A DNA stretch of 64,000 nt from Brevibacillus sp. JNUCC-41 (GTDB lineage Bacteria; Bacillota; Bacilli; Bacillales; DSM-1321). Shown piece by piece: positions 45,836-54,152 of the stretch. Each line of letters opens with the position of its first letter. The stretch's first letter is position 1. The stretch is taken from NCBI RefSeq assembly GCF_014844095.1, contig NZ_CP062163.1:496001-560000 (forward strand). Direction: 5' to 3'. The notes beneath the pieces were generated by a model. It did no database searches. It saw nothing but the letters and a program-made list of their open reading frames with translations, and was not told the origin of the DNA. Made by a program: the position numbers and the translations under genes.

Positions 45836-46785
45836 TTTTCAACTGCCTCCTTCATTCTTTGATAATTTTTCTGTGACTTCGGAATTAATATTCCTTCATC
45901 TGTATATTTAGGGTCTTCATATGTAATGGCTTTTAAATTAGGGCATAAAGGAAGCAAGTAATCTAAAAGCTGAATTTGTTCATCCATTAAAACTCCATGA
46001 TGCAAATCTCTGAATTTCCCTTTAATAATTTGGCAACCTGAAAGATGCAATTCAAAACAGTTCTCAAAAGGCAATTTTTCTAAACCATTGAACATCTTTT
46101 CATTTGTATTCCCTAACAACCATTGATAACTAAGGATATGACCAATATCTATAGTGATAGGGGAGTTTGTCTCTTCGACCAATGTTCTGAAATAATCAAA
46201 TCCATTTATTTCCCCAATAAAGAAGTTAGTACCTTCAGTGAATCCAGGAAATTCAACTGAAACTGGAACAGCCAGTTCAGATTGGTATTCGTTGATGTTC
46301 TTAATACAAGCTTCCAATCCTGCTGGTGTCATATATGGTGGTAAAGGGAAAGGGACGGTTTTCCCTTTTATTGACCACAGGCCAAGATCTTCTACAATCC
46401 ATCTTATGTCGTATCTTTCTATAATCTTATTTGTGAATTCTATGATTTCTGTTTTTTTGTAATATTCGGTAGCCCCCATATTTAAAATCGTTTGATGGAA
46501 TGCTCTCGCCTTTAGATGTGGATTGGCTTCAAATAATCTATCATAGGCTTCAAAGTAGTCCTCGGCTTTTAACACACTTCTATTTTTCGGTTGAAAAGCA
46601 AAGAAAATATAATTAAACTCGTCTTTATAATTTTGAAAAAAGCCTTTCATCTTAGGCGTGATGTCGTCATGGTCCCCTTTGCTGGAAAAACCTATATCTT
46701 CCCCCCAAGGTAAATCCATGCCTAAACCAAGCCCCAGTTTTTCCTTTACATTCGGAAATTTTATTTTCTGATAGACTGTGCTCAT
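45820..46785 (-). CDS. MNIO (DUF692) multinuclear iron-dependent oxidase
   Basis: 321 aa TIM-barrel. Candidate iron ligands lie in the DUF692 order: E132/D133 (WIVEDLGLW), E178 (VSVEFPG), D213 and H216 (ITIDIGH), E245/H247 (FELHLSG), D260/H262 (FRDLHHG), E290 (ITYED). The start LGLGLGMDLPW is family-like. MNIOs make oxazolones, thiazoles, excised thiols or C-terminal ketoacids on peptides; the precursors here have no Cys, so Cys chemistry is excluded. RBS GGGAGG. Confidence 0.8.
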   Translation of the reverse strand: MSTVYQKIKFPNVKEKLGLGLGMDLPWGEDIGFSSKGDHDDITPKMKGFFQNYKDEFNYIFFAFQPKNRSVLKAEDYFEAYDRLFEANPHLKARAFHQTILNMGATEYYKKTEIIEFTNKIIERYDIRWIVEDLGLWSIKGKTVPFPLPPYMTPAGLEACIKNINEYQSELAVPVSVEFPGFTEGTNFFIGEINGFDYFRTLVEETNSPITIDIGHILSYQWLLGNTNEKMFNGLEKLPFENCFELHLSGCQIIKGKFRDLHHGVLMDEQIQLLDYLLPLCPNLKAITYEDPKYTDEGILIPKSQKNYQRMKEAVEKWQMI

Positions 46786-46809
46786 TTGTCATTCCTCCCA
46801 TAAGTTATT

Positions 46810-48696
46810 TTATTTAAGGTTAATCACACCTTTTTCGACAAAATACTCAAGGTACTTTTTATCGTCAGCCTTGCTAATTATCAGTGTGTTTCCGAATACT
46901 TCTATGGATTCTGGCACTAAGAAGATTCTTTGCCATACAAAGTCCATGATATACGTCCTATCTAGCTTAATGATTTTAGTCCATGGGTTTATCAATAAGG
47001 TATTTGAAGTGATATCCTGTCCTACCGTTTTGTATTTATCAGGAGGTAGCTCATCATTCTTTTGGGGGTTGACACTTTTGTGCAATTGCAAGAATCTATT
47101 CAGCTTTTCTTCAAACGTTTTTCCGTCAGAGTATTGAAATGTTGCTCCCATTCTACCCATCCCATAATTGAGTAATTTGTTTCCTCTTAGATTCTTGCTT
47201 GATTGAATATGGATATCAGGATTATTTGTATCTTCATAAATATAGGTACCTGGTTCTAAAACGAGCATTTGCATGACGTCGATGCCAATCTTATCTTGAT
47301 TTTTAAGTAAAAATTCCTCAGAACATTTAATTTCATCCTCGGTTTCACCAGGTAAGCCACCAATTATAGACATTCGCAGCGTAATGTTGGCATTATGTAA
47401 ATTATCTATTATCTGTTGATAATTACTAGATTGCACTCCCTTATCCAAGGAATCTAAAATCCTTTGAGAATTGGTTTCATAGCCAACAGACATTAAAATA
47501 CAGCCTAAATTACTTAGCTCAAAACAAAATTCAGCGTCTAACAACACATTCTCAAGACGGTTTCGTGTACTGAATTTAATTTCGTATCCTCTGGATTTAA
47601 GGATTTTGACTGCATTGACGACAAGCCTCAAATTAGTATTCTCATCTATGAAATTTATTCTATTAACCCCGTAATTGTTAATGATATCCTCGCACTCGTT
47701 TGCTACTTGCCTTGCCGTTTTTTGCTGATAACTTTTTTCTTTTCTGGATCTATTACCATATGAACAAAAAGTACATCGTCCCCAGTAACACCCCACACAT
47801 GTAATCAAAGACATATGCACTTCTTCATCTAAATAGTTTTTGTACGGTAAATCAGAAAAGTCAGGTGGTAAGGCGTCGGTGATCCTATATGCAGACTTAG
47901 ATGGGATATTTTCAACATTCTTCTCATTAAGCCAAACAATATCCGGCACCATCCCGATTTGGCAATCGTTTTTCAAATACCTGTCCAACATGAATAATGT
48001 TTCTTCACCTGCTGATATTCCTAATGAATCCACAAATTGATTTAATCCATTTAGGCTTAAGAAAGATGATTGACGAATCATGATTTGTTGTCCGCCAAGA
48101 ATAATGTGAGTATTAGGGGAAAGTTCTCTAATCCACTTGCATATTAAAAGGGAAGGTAATATTTGGCTATAATAGGCAATAGAAATCGCGAAGATTTTGG
48201 GCTTATCGTTAAGAATTTTTTCTTTGATATTTTCATATAAAACCTTTGTTGCAATATCACTTTTTTTCCAACTAAAATTCCTTACCAATTCAAGGATTTC
48301 CTCCAATGAGGTAATCTCAAGCTTTAAAAACGAATTTACTAGTAATAGTTCTATGCCTTGTCTCACCAACCGAACGTCATACTTCAATGAATCAGAAGAT
48401 TTTTTCTCAATAAATACATTATTGTAAAGTTGCTTTTGTTCTTTGAATAAGTATTTAGCCATTTCGACTTTATATATCAATTTTAAGTCTTTACTTCCGT
48501 TTTCATTGATGCTCACATATTCAGCTAAACAATCTTCACTAAAGAGGGTATGGCATAATTCAATATTTAAATCAATTTGACTTACACTCATTCCCTTGTT
48601 CCTCAAAAAACTAGTAATCATAGGTAAACTTAGATATGGAAAGAGCCTGGCTTCAGTTAGAGGAGGAAAAACTATCATAGCATCTGAATTTTCCAT
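46810..48696 (-). CDS. B12-binding radical SAM enzyme, RiPP modification
   Basis: 628 aa. The N-terminal 260 residues have the cobalamin-binding Rossmann pattern (IVFPPLTEARLFPYLSL; ISIAYYSQILPSLLICKWI; IILGGQQ). The radical SAM Cys cluster is C303-x4-C308-x2-C311 (GCYWGRCTFC), one residue longer than the usual Cx3Cx2C, with a further C300. RINFIDEN, MSVGYETNSQRIL and SIIGGLPGETEDE complete the barrel. Such enzymes methylate or otherwise alter unactivated carbons of peptides. First enzyme gene after the precursors, strong site AAAGGAG. Confidence 0.85.
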   Translation of the reverse strand: MENSDAMIVFPPLTEARLFPYLSLPMITSFLRNKGMSVSQIDLNIELCHTLFSEDCLAEYVSINENGSKDLKLIYKVEMAKYLFKEQKQLYNNVFIEKKSSDSLKYDVRLVRQGIELLLVNSFLKLEITSLEEILELVRNFSWKKSDIATKVLYENIKEKILNDKPKIFAISIAYYSQILPSLLICKWIRELSPNTHIILGGQQIMIRQSSFLSLNGLNQFVDSLGISAGEETLFMLDRYLKNDCQIGMVPDIVWLNEKNVENIPSKSAYRITDALPPDFSDLPYKNYLDEEVHMSLITCVGCYWGRCTFCSYGNRSRKEKSYQQKTARQVANECEDIINNYGVNRINFIDENTNLRLVVNAVKILKSRGYEIKFSTRNRLENVLLDAEFCFELSNLGCILMSVGYETNSQRILDSLDKGVQSSNYQQIIDNLHNANITLRMSIIGGLPGETEDEIKCSEEFLLKNQDKIGIDVMQMLVLEPGTYIYEDTNNPDIHIQSSKNLRGNKLLNYGMGRMGATFQYSDGKTFEEKLNRFLQLHKSVNPQKNDELPPDKYKTVGQDITSNTLLINPWTKIIKLDRTYIMDFVWQRIFLVPESIEVFGNTLIISKADDKKYLEYFVEKGVINLK

Positions 48697-48721
48697 CTAA
48701 AGAAATTCTCCTTTAATTTAT

Positions 48722-48763
48722 CCAAAGAGAGTGCTAGTTTTTTAAAAGCTAACACTCTCTTTG
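48722..48763 (-). promoter_or_regulatory. hairpin between precursor genes and enzyme genes
   Basis: Arms CAAAGAGAGTG and CACTCTCTTTG, extended by TTAG/CTAG, with an A/T-rich loop. It has no clean T tract. Probably a partial terminator or processing site that keeps precursor messages in excess over enzyme messages. Confidence 0.65.
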
Positions 48764-48791
48764 AATCACCATTATGGATTTAGGATCTTAC

Positions 48792-48926
48792 TTATTTTTC
48801 TGCGTCCGACACTGTACTGAAACGGAATGCATGAAACGCACTACCCACTTCCAGCTCTTTAGCTTCGATTACTTCAAGGTTTTCCACTAGCTTTTCCGCC
48901 TGTGTATTTTCCACTTGCTTAGTCAT
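48792..48926 (-). CDS. RiPP precursor peptide A
   Basis: 44 aa. Acidic helical leader MTKQVENTQAEKLVENLEVI followed by EAKELEV, then the core GSAFHAFRFSTVSDAEK (from G28). One Arg (R35), one His (H32), three Phe, no Cys. ATG after GGAGGTG. It lies nearest the modification genes; leader identical to the two other copies. The leader/core border at EV-GS is inferred from conservation. Confidence 0.85.
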   Translation of the reverse strand: MTKQVENTQAEKLVENLEVIEAKELEVGSAFHAFRFSTVSDAEK

Positions 48927-48980
48927 ATGTTCCACCTCCTTACCATTTGCAATGGATTGTGCCTGTAACTCTGCTCTAAT

Positions 48981-49115
48981 CTATTTTTCTGCGTCCGACA
49001 CTGTACTGAAACGGAATGCATGAAATGCACTACCCACTTCCAGCTCTTTAGCTTCGATTACTTCAAGGTTTTCCACTAGCTTTTCCGCCTGTGTATTTTC
49101 CACTTGCTTAGTCAT
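48981..49115 (-). CDS. RiPP precursor peptide B
   Basis: 44 aa, the same protein as copy A (core GSAFHAFRFSTVSDAEK) with a silent difference and a TAG instead of TAA stop. ATG after GGAGGTG. Keeping identical protein with separate translation signals suggests a dosage effect. Confidence 0.85.
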   Translation of the reverse strand: MTKQVENTQAEKLVENLEVIEAKELEVGSAFHAFRFSTVSDAEK

Positions 49116-49169
49116 ATGTTTCACCTCCTTACCATTTGCAATGGATTGCCTGTAACTCTTGGCTCTAAT

Positions 49170-49304
49170 CTATTTTTCTGCGTCCGTCACTGCATTGAAA
49201 CGGAATGCATGAAATGCACTACCCACTTCCAGCTCTTTAGCTTCGATTACTTCAAGATTTTCCACTAGCTTTTCCGCTTGTGTATTTTCCACTTGCTTAG
49301 TCAC
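49170..49304 (-). CDS. RiPP precursor peptide C (variant core)
   Basis: 44 aa with the leader unchanged and core GSAFHAFRFNAVTDAEK: substitutions S37N, T38A and S40T. AFHAFRF and the single Arg are kept. Start is GTG (ATG in the other copies) after AAAGGAGGTGA; an overlapping ATG reads straight into TGA. First precursor after the exporter gene. Confidence 0.82.
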   Translation of the reverse strand: MTKQVENTQAEKLVENLEVIEAKELEVGSAFHAFRFNAVTDAEK

Positions 49305-49375
49305 ATGTATCACCTCCTTTAAATCAATTCAAAGCTGTCTCTTCTTGGTATATTTCACTATCAGCTAAACGGGAA

Positions 49376-50767
49376 TCATACTTCTTCTTTCAAAGACAAT
49401 TTTATATTGCTCTTTAAAAGCCTTTTATCATATATGACTGTTCCAATAGCCACCAAATATAATCCTATACAAATGAATAACACGTAGGAAAAACCAACTT
49501 TGGAAAAGTCACCTTGGTCAGTGCCATAATCCAATAAAGTGTTGAATACCCCCGCCGCGAAAGCCCCAGTTCCAAACTGTACCATCTGGAACAAACCCAT
49601 ATAAACCCCGGTTTCTTCCTCAGGAACGGACATCATAGCAATTTTATTTTGTGTGGGCATGGAAATGACACCTGCCAATCCAAAAAGGAGAAATGCAAAT
49701 ATAAAGAAAATTAAGCTGCCATTAAACATTGTCATAGTAAGGTTTACCATTCCAATTATGGAAATCGAAATAGATAGAAGTAAAAGGTTTCTATTGTCTT
49801 TTAAATCTGCAAGTTTACCTGCATACCCAGATAACAAAACGGCCAGTATCGAATCTGCCATAATAATATAGCCAACAATATCTGGTTGAATATTATGTAT
49901 ATCCCGCATGTAACTTGGTATGTAAAGCACAATTACATTTGTGATAGTAAAAAGAACGAATATTCTAATAATTGATGAGATAAAAATGGTGTTTTTTATT
50001 GCCTTTCTTGGAAGCAGAGAAGTATTTCCGTAGTTTGCCCGTTCATAAAATATAAATAAAATCAAACTCAATATCGTAACAGCAATAGAAAGTGACCGTC
50101 CCACTATACTAATTTCATCGTTGAATATGAATTGAAAACTGATTACCATAACCAGTAAAGCCAAACTGTTTTTTAAAGGTAAATGAAGGTTTGCCGTGAT
50201 TCTTTTTTTTGATTTGGGAGTTACCATTAATACAAGAATTAAGGATATGCAACTTATGATAATCAATACTCCAAATATCATTTGCCAAGAGAAGTATTTT
50301 ATTACCAAACCTCCAGCAGCTGGTCCAATAAGTGAGGCAGCCGCTAAAACTCCGGAAAACCACCCAAAAGCCCAACCTAATTTATTATCCTTAAAACTTT
50401 GCCTAATCAATAATACCTGTGCCGGTACTACCATTGCATCTGCAATTGCCTGAAGCGTCTGATAAACCAAAAACAAATTCCAATTATTTGTGGTTCCACT
50501 AAGAATGGTAGATGCGATAAATAGCGATAGGCCAAATATCAACAATTTTCTTGCCCCTAATATATCCGCCACTTTACCAAAAAGCGGAATGAGAAAAGCG
50601 AAAAAAGAAAAGAATAGAATATTTCTAATTTGAAGTGTGGAATAAGAAATATTAAAAAAGTCTACAAGATTAGGGAACGCAATCGTCAGCATGGACGTAG
50701 ACATCACACTAGCTATAACACATGAAGAAATGGTTATAATCAATAATTGATCTTTATTTATTTTCAT
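49376..50767 (-). CDS. MFS transporter, 14-span drug:H+ antiporter type
   Basis: 463 aa, DHA2-like. Start SSCVIASVMSTSMLTIAFPNLVDFF and antiporter motif LFGKVADILGARKLL; about 14 spans. Encoded between the signal peptide and the precursors on the same strand, so the probable exporter of the finished peptide or an immunity pump. RBS AAGGATC is modest. Confidence 0.82.
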   Translation of the reverse strand: MKINKDQLLIITISSCVIASVMSTSMLTIAFPNLVDFFNISYSTLQIRNILFFSFFAFLIPLFGKVADILGARKLLIFGLSLFIASTILSGTTNNWNLFLVYQTLQAIADAMVVPAQVLLIRQSFKDNKLGWAFGWFSGVLAAASLIGPAAGGLVIKYFSWQMIFGVLIIISCISLILVLMVTPKSKKRITANLHLPLKNSLALLVMVISFQFIFNDEISIVGRSLSIAVTILSLILFIFYERANYGNTSLLPRKAIKNTIFISSIIRIFVLFTITNVIVLYIPSYMRDIHNIQPDIVGYIIMADSILAVLLSGYAGKLADLKDNRNLLLLSISISIIGMVNLTMTMFNGSLIFFIFAFLLFGLAGVISMPTQNKIAMMSVPEEETGVYMGLFQMVQFGTGAFAAGVFNTLLDYGTDQGDFSKVGFSYVLFICIGLYLVAIGTVIYDKRLLKSNIKLSLKEEV

Positions 50768-50855
50768 ATAAATGATCCTTTTTTTATTTATTTTATTTAA
50801 ATTCGCCTTTAGGTATCTTCCCTTTTTAATATAGTTTGATATTGGTATTTAAACC

Positions 50856-50984
50856 TCAATGCTGATTCGGCAGATCATTTATTATAGGCCGATCATCTAC
50901 AGCCAAATTGAAGCTTGAATCGAATTGTACAACCATCGCTAATGTAAATAGAATGGAGAACCCAGATACTAATATTTTTTTCAT
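50856..50984 (-). CDS. PapR-like exported signal peptide precursor
   Basis: 42 aa. Sec-type signal (KKILVSGFSILFTLAMVV), then a short mature part ending NDLPNQH. In the PlcR/PapR system the active heptapeptide is the C-terminus of PapR with the pattern xDLPxEx; NDLPNQH fits its DLP core and terminal His. ATG eight bases after AGGAGG. Divergent from the PlcR-like regulator, as expected for its partner. Confidence 0.78.
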   Translation of the reverse strand: MKKILVSGFSILFTLAMVVQFDSSFNLAVDDRPIINDLPNQH

Positions 50985-51017
50985 ATCCCTAACCTCCTGA
51001 TATTGATCGATACAACT

Positions 51018-51046
51018 AGTATAAACCATCCAAATATGGTACATTT
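51018..51046 (-). promoter_or_regulatory. signal-peptide promoter with spacer dyad
   Basis: TATACT -10 with a weak -35 (AAATGT) 17 bases upstream; the dyad ACCATATTTGGATGGT fills the spacer exactly (51025-51040). A weak -35 plus spacer dyad suggests control by the adjacent regulator. Confidence 0.5.
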
Positions 51047-51151
51047 TTCTTGTATGAATGCTACAGAGTATTTTTTTCGATATTTTTTATGTATTTCCAA
51101 TGAATTACATAAAAAAATATAAAAGTATTTATATTTTTAGGAGTTGATAAA

Positions 51152-52057
51152 ATGGATTCAAATATTCCTTTTAAGCTCGGAAATGTACTCTACACTTTAA
51201 GAAAAAGGTCAGGCATAACACAAAAAGTCATGGCAGAGGGAATCATTACTCAAGCACAACTAAGCAACATAGAGAAGGGGAAAGTCATTCCATTAGCGAC
51301 TACTTTATATGAGCTCTCATTGCGTTTAGGTATCAGCATTGAGGATATACTTTTAGAAACTTATTCAGACCGAATGGAATATAGTGAGGAAGTGAAGTCT
51401 CAAGTCAGGGTTTCTATTAGAAATAGAGAGTATAGGCAGGTAAAACGGATTCTCGAAGCAGAACAATACCATGCAGATTTCCAGTCACCTATCAATAAAC
51501 AATTCATCCTCTGGCATTTGGGGATCGTAGCATATTATTGTGATAATGATATATTGAAATCCCTGGACTTTTTAGATCAAGCACTAGACTTATCTACTCA
51601 TTTTCATATTTTTTCTGCTCAAAAAATAGAAATATTGAATAGCAAAGCCATTATTTATAACGAAATTACTGAATATAAAAAGTCTATTGCCTCTTATGAA
51701 GATGCCCTTAAGCAACTTCAACAACTTCCAAAAACCTCAATGAATTATAGAATTAAAGTCCGGATTCAATACGGATTGACAAAATCTTTACATAAGGACG
51801 CACAATATTATGAATCTATAAAAATTTGCTCTGATGCTATTCAAATTTTGATCCGGGAAGAATCTATGTACCTTTTGGGAGAAGTTTTATATCAGCGCGC
51901 CTTATCCTTGCAGTCACTGAACAACATGGAAAGTGCCACAAAGGGGTATGAAGAGGCAAGGAATATATTCTTATTGCAGCAGAATTACGAATTTGAGAAA
52001 GTCGTTCAGGAAAGACTATATGAGATAAAGAAATCACTTAAAGTGTATAAAGATTGA
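51152..52057 (+). CDS. PlcR-like quorum-sensing regulator (HTH-TPR, RRNPP group)
   Basis: 301 aa. N-terminal XRE-type HTH (residues 8-65; LGNVLYTLRKRSGITQKVMAEGIITQAQLSNIEKGKVIP), a linker helix, then about five TPR units (75-295), e.g. IYNEITEYKKSIASYEDALKQL. Length and layout match PlcR (285 aa), which binds its re-imported PapR heptapeptide in the TPR groove. Strong site AGGAG. It probably switches on the signal gene, exporter and RiPP operon when the peptide accumulates. Confidence 0.82.
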   Translation: MDSNIPFKLGNVLYTLRKRSGITQKVMAEGIITQAQLSNIEKGKVIPLATTLYELSLRLGISIEDILLETYSDRMEYSEEVKSQVRVSIRNREYRQVKRILEAEQYHADFQSPINKQFILWHLGIVAYYCDNDILKSLDFLDQALDLSTHFHIFSAQKIEILNSKAIIYNEITEYKKSIASYEDALKQLQQLPKTSMNYRIKVRIQYGLTKSLHKDAQYYESIKICSDAIQILIREESMYLLGEVLYQRALSLQSLNNMESATKGYEEARNIFLLQQNYEFEKVVQERLYEIKKSLKVYKD

Positions 52058-52503
52058 AGAATTCACTTAGCAAAACATGCTTACTTTTTTGGTTGCATTC
52101 AAATCAATTTTTTTAGGGAATGTGTTCGTCTTGGATTTAATTAAGCATGAGAGTTAAGGAAGACGGTTATTTATATCAATCAGTACACAAAAATAATTAA
52201 CCCGTAATAAAAAAGTCCCAATAACTACCTTTTCCAAAATGGGTGTCATGAATAGACTAATAAAAAAAACCTAGCTTATTCAAGCTGGAAAGCAAAGGAT
52301 AGCATAAGGGGTCCCTATCTATATTCCTCGTTGTCATGAATTTTGAAAGGCATCTACCCTCATGGGTCAAGAATCTCTTTGAAACCCACTCTATCATTCT
52401 ATTTTCATCTTAAAATTAAAACTATTTTTTCAAATTCTGTCATCAATGTTACAATAACAAGGTTGAAATCAATCTATAGAACACGTGAGGTATCATATTT
52501 TTT
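52058..52503. other. intergenic gap right of the RiPP locus
   Basis: AT-rich; no supported gene, dyad or repeat. Contains the promoter of the MFS gene to the right. Confidence 0.5.
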
Positions 52504-53667
52504 ATGAAAGCAATACGATTATTAAAGGGTTTTAACTTTTTATATTTTGGACTGCTTGCCATTTTCATTCCGTTTCTCCCAGTCTATCTGGCTGATCAAG
52601 GTTTGCGTCCTGCCCAAATCGGATTCATCGTCGGTACAGGAGGTTTTGTCACCCTCATCACCCAGCCTTTATGGGGAATGATCAGCGACAAAACAAGGAC
52701 AATACGAAAAGTCCTGTTGTTACTCATCTTTTTCTCGAGCATAATCGGTTATTTCCTCTATGATTCAAGCAGTTATCTTCAGCTCATCCTGTTTGCCATG
52801 CTGCTATATTTCTTTTTGATGCCGATCGATCCCTTGACGGAAAGCCTCAATTTTACGATGGCAGAGAAATCCGGGATCAGCTACGGCTCCATCCGGACAT
52901 ATGGTGCATTGGGTTATGCGGTCATATCGCTGATCACCGGCTATGTTATGTCTTATTTCGGGGCGAACAGCCTTGCCTTCCTTTTTGCAGGCATTGGTTT
53001 GATCAGTTTCATTATCAGCTGGATGATGCCTGATGCACCCGTTTCAGGGAAACCTGTCACCTTTAGCAGCCTTAAGCATTTTTTCGGCAATAAAGAGACG
53101 CTTCTCTTTCTGTTATTGGTCTTTATTTGTGCTGTTCCAGCAAGGATGAACGATACTTTCCTCGGGGTGTATATCCGGGAACTTGGAGGAAGTGCCAAGC
53201 TTGTAGGCTTGACCTGGTTCTTAGCGGCGGGAAGTGAAATCGTTGTGTTCGCCCTAAGTTTTTGGTGGCTTCGCAAGGGTAAGGAAATCATCATCATTTC
53301 GTTTGCAGCAGCGTTTTTCTTTATCCGTTATTTCGTCTCTGCGTGGATTACCGATCCACAGCTATTAGCTTATTTGCAAGTCATGCAGCTATTGACTTTC
53401 CCGATTTTCTACTCGGCGGCCATCCAATATCTATATCGGATCGTTCCGGTGGAATGGCGCGCCACAGGCCAGACCGTACTGGCGCTGCTATTCTTCGGGG
53501 TTTCGGGAATCATTGCTTCTTATATAGGCGGAGCCATATATGGGACTTACGGCGGCAAGACCCTTTACCTGTTCATCTCCTCCATCTCCTTTATAGGAAT
53601 GGTATTCGCTTTGGTTCTTTATCGGATCTACGGCAAGAGGCTCGATACCGCAGATGAAGCTGTATAA
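52504..53667 (+). CDS. MFS transporter (MFS_1-like, YwbF type)
   Basis: 387 aa, 12 spans. FNFLYFGLLAIFIPFLPVYLADQGL and the motif TQPLWGMISDKTRTIRK place it in the LacY/NupG-like MFS_1_like group, usually sugar or nucleoside importers. Substrate unknown; base composition is native, unlike the RiPP genes which are more AT-rich. Confidence 0.8.
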   Translation: MKAIRLLKGFNFLYFGLLAIFIPFLPVYLADQGLRPAQIGFIVGTGGFVTLITQPLWGMISDKTRTIRKVLLLLIFFSSIIGYFLYDSSSYLQLILFAMLLYFFLMPIDPLTESLNFTMAEKSGISYGSIRTYGALGYAVISLITGYVMSYFGANSLAFLFAGIGLISFIISWMMPDAPVSGKPVTFSSLKHFFGNKETLLFLLLVFICAVPARMNDTFLGVYIRELGGSAKLVGLTWFLAAGSEIVVFALSFWWLRKGKEIIIISFAAAFFFIRYFVSAWITDPQLLAYLQVMQLLTFPIFYSAAIQYLYRIVPVEWRATGQTVLALLFFGVSGIIASYIGGAIYGTYGGKTLYLFISSISFIGMVFALVLYRIYGKRLDTADEAV

Positions 53668-53684
53668 TGAAAAAAATCTTATAA

Positions 53685-53718
53685 AAAAGAGCATGTTTTG
53701 ATCAAAACATGCTCTTTT
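53685..53718. terminator. bidirectional terminator
   Basis: Perfect 34-base palindrome around TGATCA, arms AAAAGAGCATGTTT. Confidence 0.85.
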
Positions 53719-53726
53719 GCATTCCG

Positions 53727-54029
53727 TTAGCGAAATAATGGGGCAACCGTTAACATTAGCACAGAGAAGCAAAGCAGTATAGTGGTTGTCCTGTTTGAGA
53801 GTTTTACTTGTCTGTCATTTTTATAGAACCCAGAAAATTGAAGCCGGTTTTTATAGAGTACATAAAGTAATGGGAAAATTGCCAAAGCAACAACCCATCC
53901 GCCCGTGGTATTCTCTACGGTTATACCAAAAATCGCATAGATTGAATTAATGATGAACCCCATTATCATTCCAATAACGAAAATGATGGTGATTATACGA
54001 AATAATTCTAAGATCACTCTTAACATCAT
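53727..54029 (-). CDS. small membrane protein, unknown function
   Basis: 100 aa with three hydrophobic helices (about 5-28, 42-58, 80-97) and short basic loops (YKNRLQFSGFYKNDRQVK). Start by GGCAGGTGAA. Family not recognised. Confidence 0.6.
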   Translation of the reverse strand: MMLRVILELFRIITIIFVIGMIMGFIINSIYAIFGITVENTTGGWVVALAIFPLLYVLYKNRLQFSGFYKNDRQVKLSNRTTTILLCFSVLMLTVAPLFR

Positions 54030-54056
54030 TTCACCTGCCTTTTTCCCGTTATCCAT

Positions 54057-54081
54057 AAAAAAAGGCTGCGTCAGCAACCTT
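54057..54081 (-). terminator. terminator after liaR
   Basis: AAGGTTGC/GCAGCCTT hairpin then TTTTTTT on the minus strand. Confidence 0.75.
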
Positions 54082-54152
54082 GAAAAAACTTTACAGGATG
54101 GGATAGTTCCCTAAATATAACAAACTTTCCTCTATTAGTAAATGGACCCTCT

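Larger units (their letters stand above)
48792..49304 (-). repeat. three tandem 189-bp precursor units
   Basis: Starts are spaced exactly 189 bases apart (48926, 49115, 49304), coding part 135 bases plus a conserved 54-base spacer with GGAGGTG and the dyad CCATTGCAAATGG (present twice). Unit C differs in spacer, start codon and three core codons. Confidence 0.92.

Noticed and set aside
48792..49304. Sequencing or assembly duplication of the precursor unit
   Set aside because: Units differ in stop codon, start codon, spacer and three core codons, so they are genuine diverged copies.
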